Assembly (NCBI GenBank): GCA_017518025.1 | Contig: JAFWWR010000011.1 | Coordinates: 1 to 5,671, forward strand | Source of the DNA: Clostridia bacterium | GTDB taxonomy: Bacteria; Bacillota; Clostridia; Oscillospirales; CAG-272 | Direction of reading: 5' to 3' | Length of the DNA: 5,671 nucleotides | Part shown: positions 5,010-5,671 of the stretch, in pieces | Numbering within the stretch: position 1 is the stretch's first letter | How the letters are laid out: every line of letters begins with the position of its first letter | The notes under the pieces: generated by a model | Seen by the model: the letters and a program-made list of their open reading frames with translations, nothing else | Database searches by the model: none | What the model was told of the DNA's origin: nothing | Program-made: the position numbers and the translations under genes

Positions 5010-5671
5010 GCATCTTTCTCAGCGAAAAATACCGCTCGCTCAAGGCGTACGTGCCGGGTGAGCAGCCCCGGGACAGAAAGTATCTGAAGCTCAACACCAA
5101 CGAGTCGCCCTTCCCGCCTTCCCCCGCCGTATCGAAGGCGGTGACGGAGTGCGTCGGCGACCTTAACCTCTACCCCGACCCGGAGTACCTGTCCCTGCGG
5201 CGGGCCCTGGCGGCATGCCACGGCGTGACGGAGGATATGGTGACGGTGGGCGCCGGCTCCGACGAGATACTGGACTGGTGCTTCCGCGCGTTCTTCACCG
5301 ACCGCGGCGCCGCCTTCCCGGACGTGACCTACGGCTTCTACAAGGTCTGGGCGGATCTCTACGCCATCCCCTGCGAGACGTTCCCCCTGAAGGACGATTT
5401 TACGGTGGACTCCGCGGACTACGAGAACACCTCCCGCGCGGTGGTGATCCCCGATCCCAACGCCCCCACGGGCGTCCGCCTCGGCGAGGCGGCGGTGGAG
5501 CGAATACTTCGCGCCGATCCGGGGCGTGTGGTCGTGATCGACGAGGCGTACGCGGACTTCGCCTCGGGAAACTGCGTTTCCCTGACGAAAAAGTACGAAA
5601 ATCTCGTCGTGGTCCGCACCTTTTCCAAGTCCCGCTCCCTGGCGGGCGGGCGCGTGGGGTACTGCATCGCC
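5006..5671 (+). CDS. hisC: Histidinol-phosphate aminotransferase HisC (3' truncated by window)
   Basis: The first 222 residues of a fold-type I PLP aminotransferase are present; the family is usually about 350-360 long. It converts imidazole-acetol phosphate and glutamate to histidinol phosphate and 2-oxoglutarate. Visible motifs are LNTNESPFPPSP (29-40), YPDPEYLSLRRALA (56-69), the cofactor phosphate site GAGSDEILD (82-90), DPNAPTG (150-156, with the conserved N152), VVIDEAYADF (176-185, D179 contacting the PLP ring nitrogen) and RTFSKSRSLAGGRVGY (204-219), in which K208 is the Schiff-base lysine. The frame is open to the last base. Class I aminotransferases also include aromatic and other amino-acid enzymes, but LNTNESP, the FSKSRSLAG context and the position directly after hisD make HisC the clear choice. 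The remaining his genes probably follow downstream. Confidence 0.94.
   Translation, partial: MSIFLSEKYRSLKAYVPGEQPRDRKYLKLNTNESPFPPSPAVSKAVTECVGDLNLYPDPEYLSLRRALAACHGVTEDMVTVGAGSDEILDWCFRAFFTDRGAAFPDVTYGFYKVWADLYAIPCETFPLKDDFTVDSADYENTSRAVVIPDPNAPTGVRLGEAAVERILRADPGRVVVIDEAYADFASGNCVSLTKKYENLVVVRTFSKSRSLAGGRVGYCIA

Overview
The window is a GC-rich bacterial chromosomal segment with strong Shine-Dalgarno sites (AAGGAG/GGAGG type). It has a HisZ plus short-form HisG arrangement, a small protein resembling the clostridial DUF6935 family, and dense arrays of small palindromic repeats. Together these suggest an uncultured Firmicute, most likely a high-GC gut-type Clostridia (Oscillospirales-like). 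This is an inference from gene content and style; no rRNA or other phylogenetic marker is present.

Layout. (1) Bases 2-877, + strand: the C-terminal part of a processive family 2 glycosyltransferase, cut by the left edge. (2) Bases 878-1289: a 412-bp non-coding gap between two convergent genes. It holds nine tandem copies of a 23-25 nt hairpin unit (887-1099), a strong bidirectional intrinsic terminator (about 1101-1143), and a second, different hairpin array with GTGATGT-type linkers (1159-1291). (3) Bases 1290-1853, - strand: a 187-residue DUF6935-like protein of unknown function. (4) Bases 1854-2089: a short AT-rich divergent control region. It has one near-consensus sigma-A promoter in each direction, both with 17-bp spacers, and a palindrome lying over the histidine promoter. 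(5) Bases 2090-5671, + strand: the start of a histidine biosynthesis operon, hisZ-hisG-hisD-hisC, running off the right edge.

How the genes work together. HisZ and the short HisG should form the hetero-oligomeric ATP phosphoribosyltransferase that commits PRPP and ATP to histidine. HisC makes histidinol phosphate and HisD carries out the last two oxidations to histidine. The hisZ-hisG junction overlaps by 1 or 4 nt depending on the hisG start, and the hisG-hisD and hisD-hisC junctions are 4-nt ATGA overlaps. All three point to one mRNA with translational coupling. The leader is only about 45 nt, too short for a T-box or a leader-peptide attenuator, so any histidine control here is more likely at the promoter.

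The most unusual content is the intergenic gap. The two convergent transcripts each appear to end in their own hairpin array before a shared terminator. One repeat unit has a compensatory base-pair change, which suggests that the structure matters. No complete novel defence, mobile or catalytic system is visible.
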